The notes under the pieces are model-generated. The model was not told the DNA's origin. It searched no databases and saw only the letters and a program-made list of their open reading frames with translations. Below, one piece after another: positions 27,534 to 29,148 of a stretch of 29,148 nt of DNA. Source of the DNA: Nemertoderma westbladi. Taxonomy: Eukaryota; Xenacoelomorpha; Nemertodermatida; Nemertodermatidae. Made by a program: the position numbers and the translations under genes. How positions within the stretch are numbered: the first letter of the stretch is position 1; each line of letters starts with the position of its first letter. Location: assembly GCA_032718475.1 (NCBI GenBank), contig JAUCBJ010002921.1, positions 1 through 29,148 on the forward strand, read 5' to 3'.

Positions 27534-29148
27534 TCCCGCCTGTCTTCATTAACACGGGACAACACAAGTAATATCAAAAAGATTACCATGATGAGAGATG
27601 TTTTTTAATATATCCGTCATCATCTCTATAAATTATCAAATAGCAACACTTCAATAATGTATAGCAGCCAGAAATGGAATAACTGCAGTAAATACGAATA
27701 TAGAAAGAAAAAAACTACATTATCTACCGCCAGGTGCAGCACATCGTCTCTCATATTTCGACGTAATTGAATTATTTATTAGCAGCAAAATTAAAACTTA
27801 AATGCATCGAAATGGTTCATTATAATATATTTGCAAGATATGAAAAGCACCAATATTAGGGTAGTTTGGTGATAACATTTTGGTTGGAAATAACCACTTC
27901 GTCCTTTTAATCTTTTTCTTGTCCGTTTTACTTTTTTTTCTTTATCTGTTTTTCCCCTGTGTTTTATTTATCATAATTTTTTTACAAAAAAACTTCGGTA
28001 TATACATATATTTTTAGTAGCTAATGATTAAGGATCTCTTTTTTACTTTTTTGTATAGTTTGTGGTTGAATGTTGATTGGTATTTAAGTAATTTTGAGGT
28101 TTAGCAAATAAACTGTATTGCCTAATTTATTTGAAGTCAGTTGAGACTAAGAGTTGAATTCCTTAAAAGGCGTTTGACTAACAATTGAGCGTTTTTTTTT
28201 AGTAAACTGTAAAACATCGCAATCAATGGGTGACCAAAACAACTGAGCATTCTTACTTCATCATTAAAAAACGCCAAATATTTCTAGCCGCAACTTGACT
28301 AGTTAAAGGTTGACCGATTGCCTTGATTCAACTAATAAACCGAATATACCGGCTAGACAATAATTTAAAGCGAAGAAACAAATATTATCATGAAACTACC
28401 CCAAATGTTAGGAACATAAGATAACGCGTGTCTATGTTTGTATGTATATGTTTGTATGTGGTTATGGCATGTAAGTATATCCTACGATACATGAAGCTCA
28501 TACTCATTCAGTAACTTCGCGAGTTTTAATTTACCGTGGGAAACGTAAAGGTTTGTTTTCGTACAAGACGTTTAAAATTCATTTATTCGTCTCAACATTT
28601 AAAATAATAATAATAATTATTATTATAAAGCTAATAAAATTAGAAATAATGTGGAATTATAAAAAAAATTAATATACATAAAATACTTACTGCCTTGCGA
28701 CATTATAATTATTTATCATCAATATTTATTTAAAATTTAGAAGTATTAAGACTCAAATCATTAATACATAGAATCAAAGCATATTTATTATTTTGTATTC
28801 TTTTCTGACTCGTAATGGTCCCGAAAAACGTCGAAATGAAAACATACCTTTACACAATTCAATGACGATATACATTTTAACAGATTGAGTTCTGAGTTCA
28901 ATAACATTATTTTTTTAGCAGTAGGTTAGTAATACTATACCCTGTAAATGCGCGAGGCCAGTAGCAGTAGCCTTATGTACACAATAATAAATGCAATAAA
29001 CCTGAATAAAAGGAGCCAATGAGTTTACTGGTTCGCATAGCATTGCGACTAACACAAAAACACTACTAATAAGCTAATAACGAGGGATGGCTGCTAATTT
29101 ACTAGAAACGTAATTACATCACGTATTTGGCCCCTTAGCACAAAATCT

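Larger units (their letters stand above)
26971..29148. other. AT-rich noncoding DNA to the window end
   Basis: No gene was recognised on either strand. Contents are a dispersed repeat copy in reverse (27348-27458, with TTACAGTGGCATGATATT read on minus), a 22-C run (27512-27533), a palindromic AATAATAATAATTATTATT near 28604 and several AATAAA hexamers (for example near 28106), which could serve as distant poly-A signals but cannot be linked to the gene. Confidence 0.6.

Overview
This is animal nuclear DNA. It has GT-AG introns between short ankyrin-repeat exons, LINE (non-LTR retrotransposon) remains, a tRNA-derived SINE, MITE-like inverted-repeat elements and many minisatellites. There is no bacterial-style operon, Shine-Dalgarno pattern or CRISPR. 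The AT-rich base composition, long homopolymer G tracts, hAT-type short elements and abundant LINEs suggest a marine invertebrate, but I cannot place the phylum from sequence alone.

Left half (1-16,030): a graveyard of repeats, with almost all coding traces on the minus strand. In order: a LINE linker fragment (1-218); a 43-bp minisatellite with higher-order structure (219-1878 and 2151-2476), split by a tRNA-Gly-like SINE (1879-2150); a LINE reverse-transcriptase fragment (2540-3896); and a large decayed LINE (about 4270-10,300). The large LINE carries a Ulp1/C48-type cysteine protease domain in ORF1, followed by an RNA-binding-like C-terminus, an APE-type endonuclease and the start of the RT. 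Then come a 30-bp minisatellite (10,528-11,680), a LINE endonuclease fragment (11,821-12,590), a 1234-bp foldback/Mutator-like non-autonomous transposon with a 10-bp target duplication (12,744-13,977), an unassigned stretch, and the C-terminal half of another LINE RT (15,236-16,020).

Right half (16,460 to about 26,970): an apparently intact plus-strand gene for an ankyrin-repeat protein. Six confident exons (16460-16604, 18030-18314, 18746-18920, 22144-22341, 25723-25812, 26548-26717) and one tentative exon (26898-26970) join in frame into about nine ankyrin repeats. The gene appears partial at its 5' end. Its introns hold a hAT-type MITE, a dispersed repeat in both orientations, a 33-copy 63-bp array, a LINE fragment, a foldback palindrome and poly-G tracts.

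The most unusual signal is at two of this gene's exon ends. At exon 4 the last 24 coding bases and the 5' splice site are amplified into 21 tandem copies, each beginning with GT and most ending in CAG. At exon 5 a 48-bp array begins exactly at the splice donor. The intronic 63-bp array also carries two GTAAGT hexamers per unit. The gene therefore has dozens of potential splice donors, some of them in frame.

The rest (26,971-29,148) is AT-rich DNA in which I recognise only simple and dispersed repeats.
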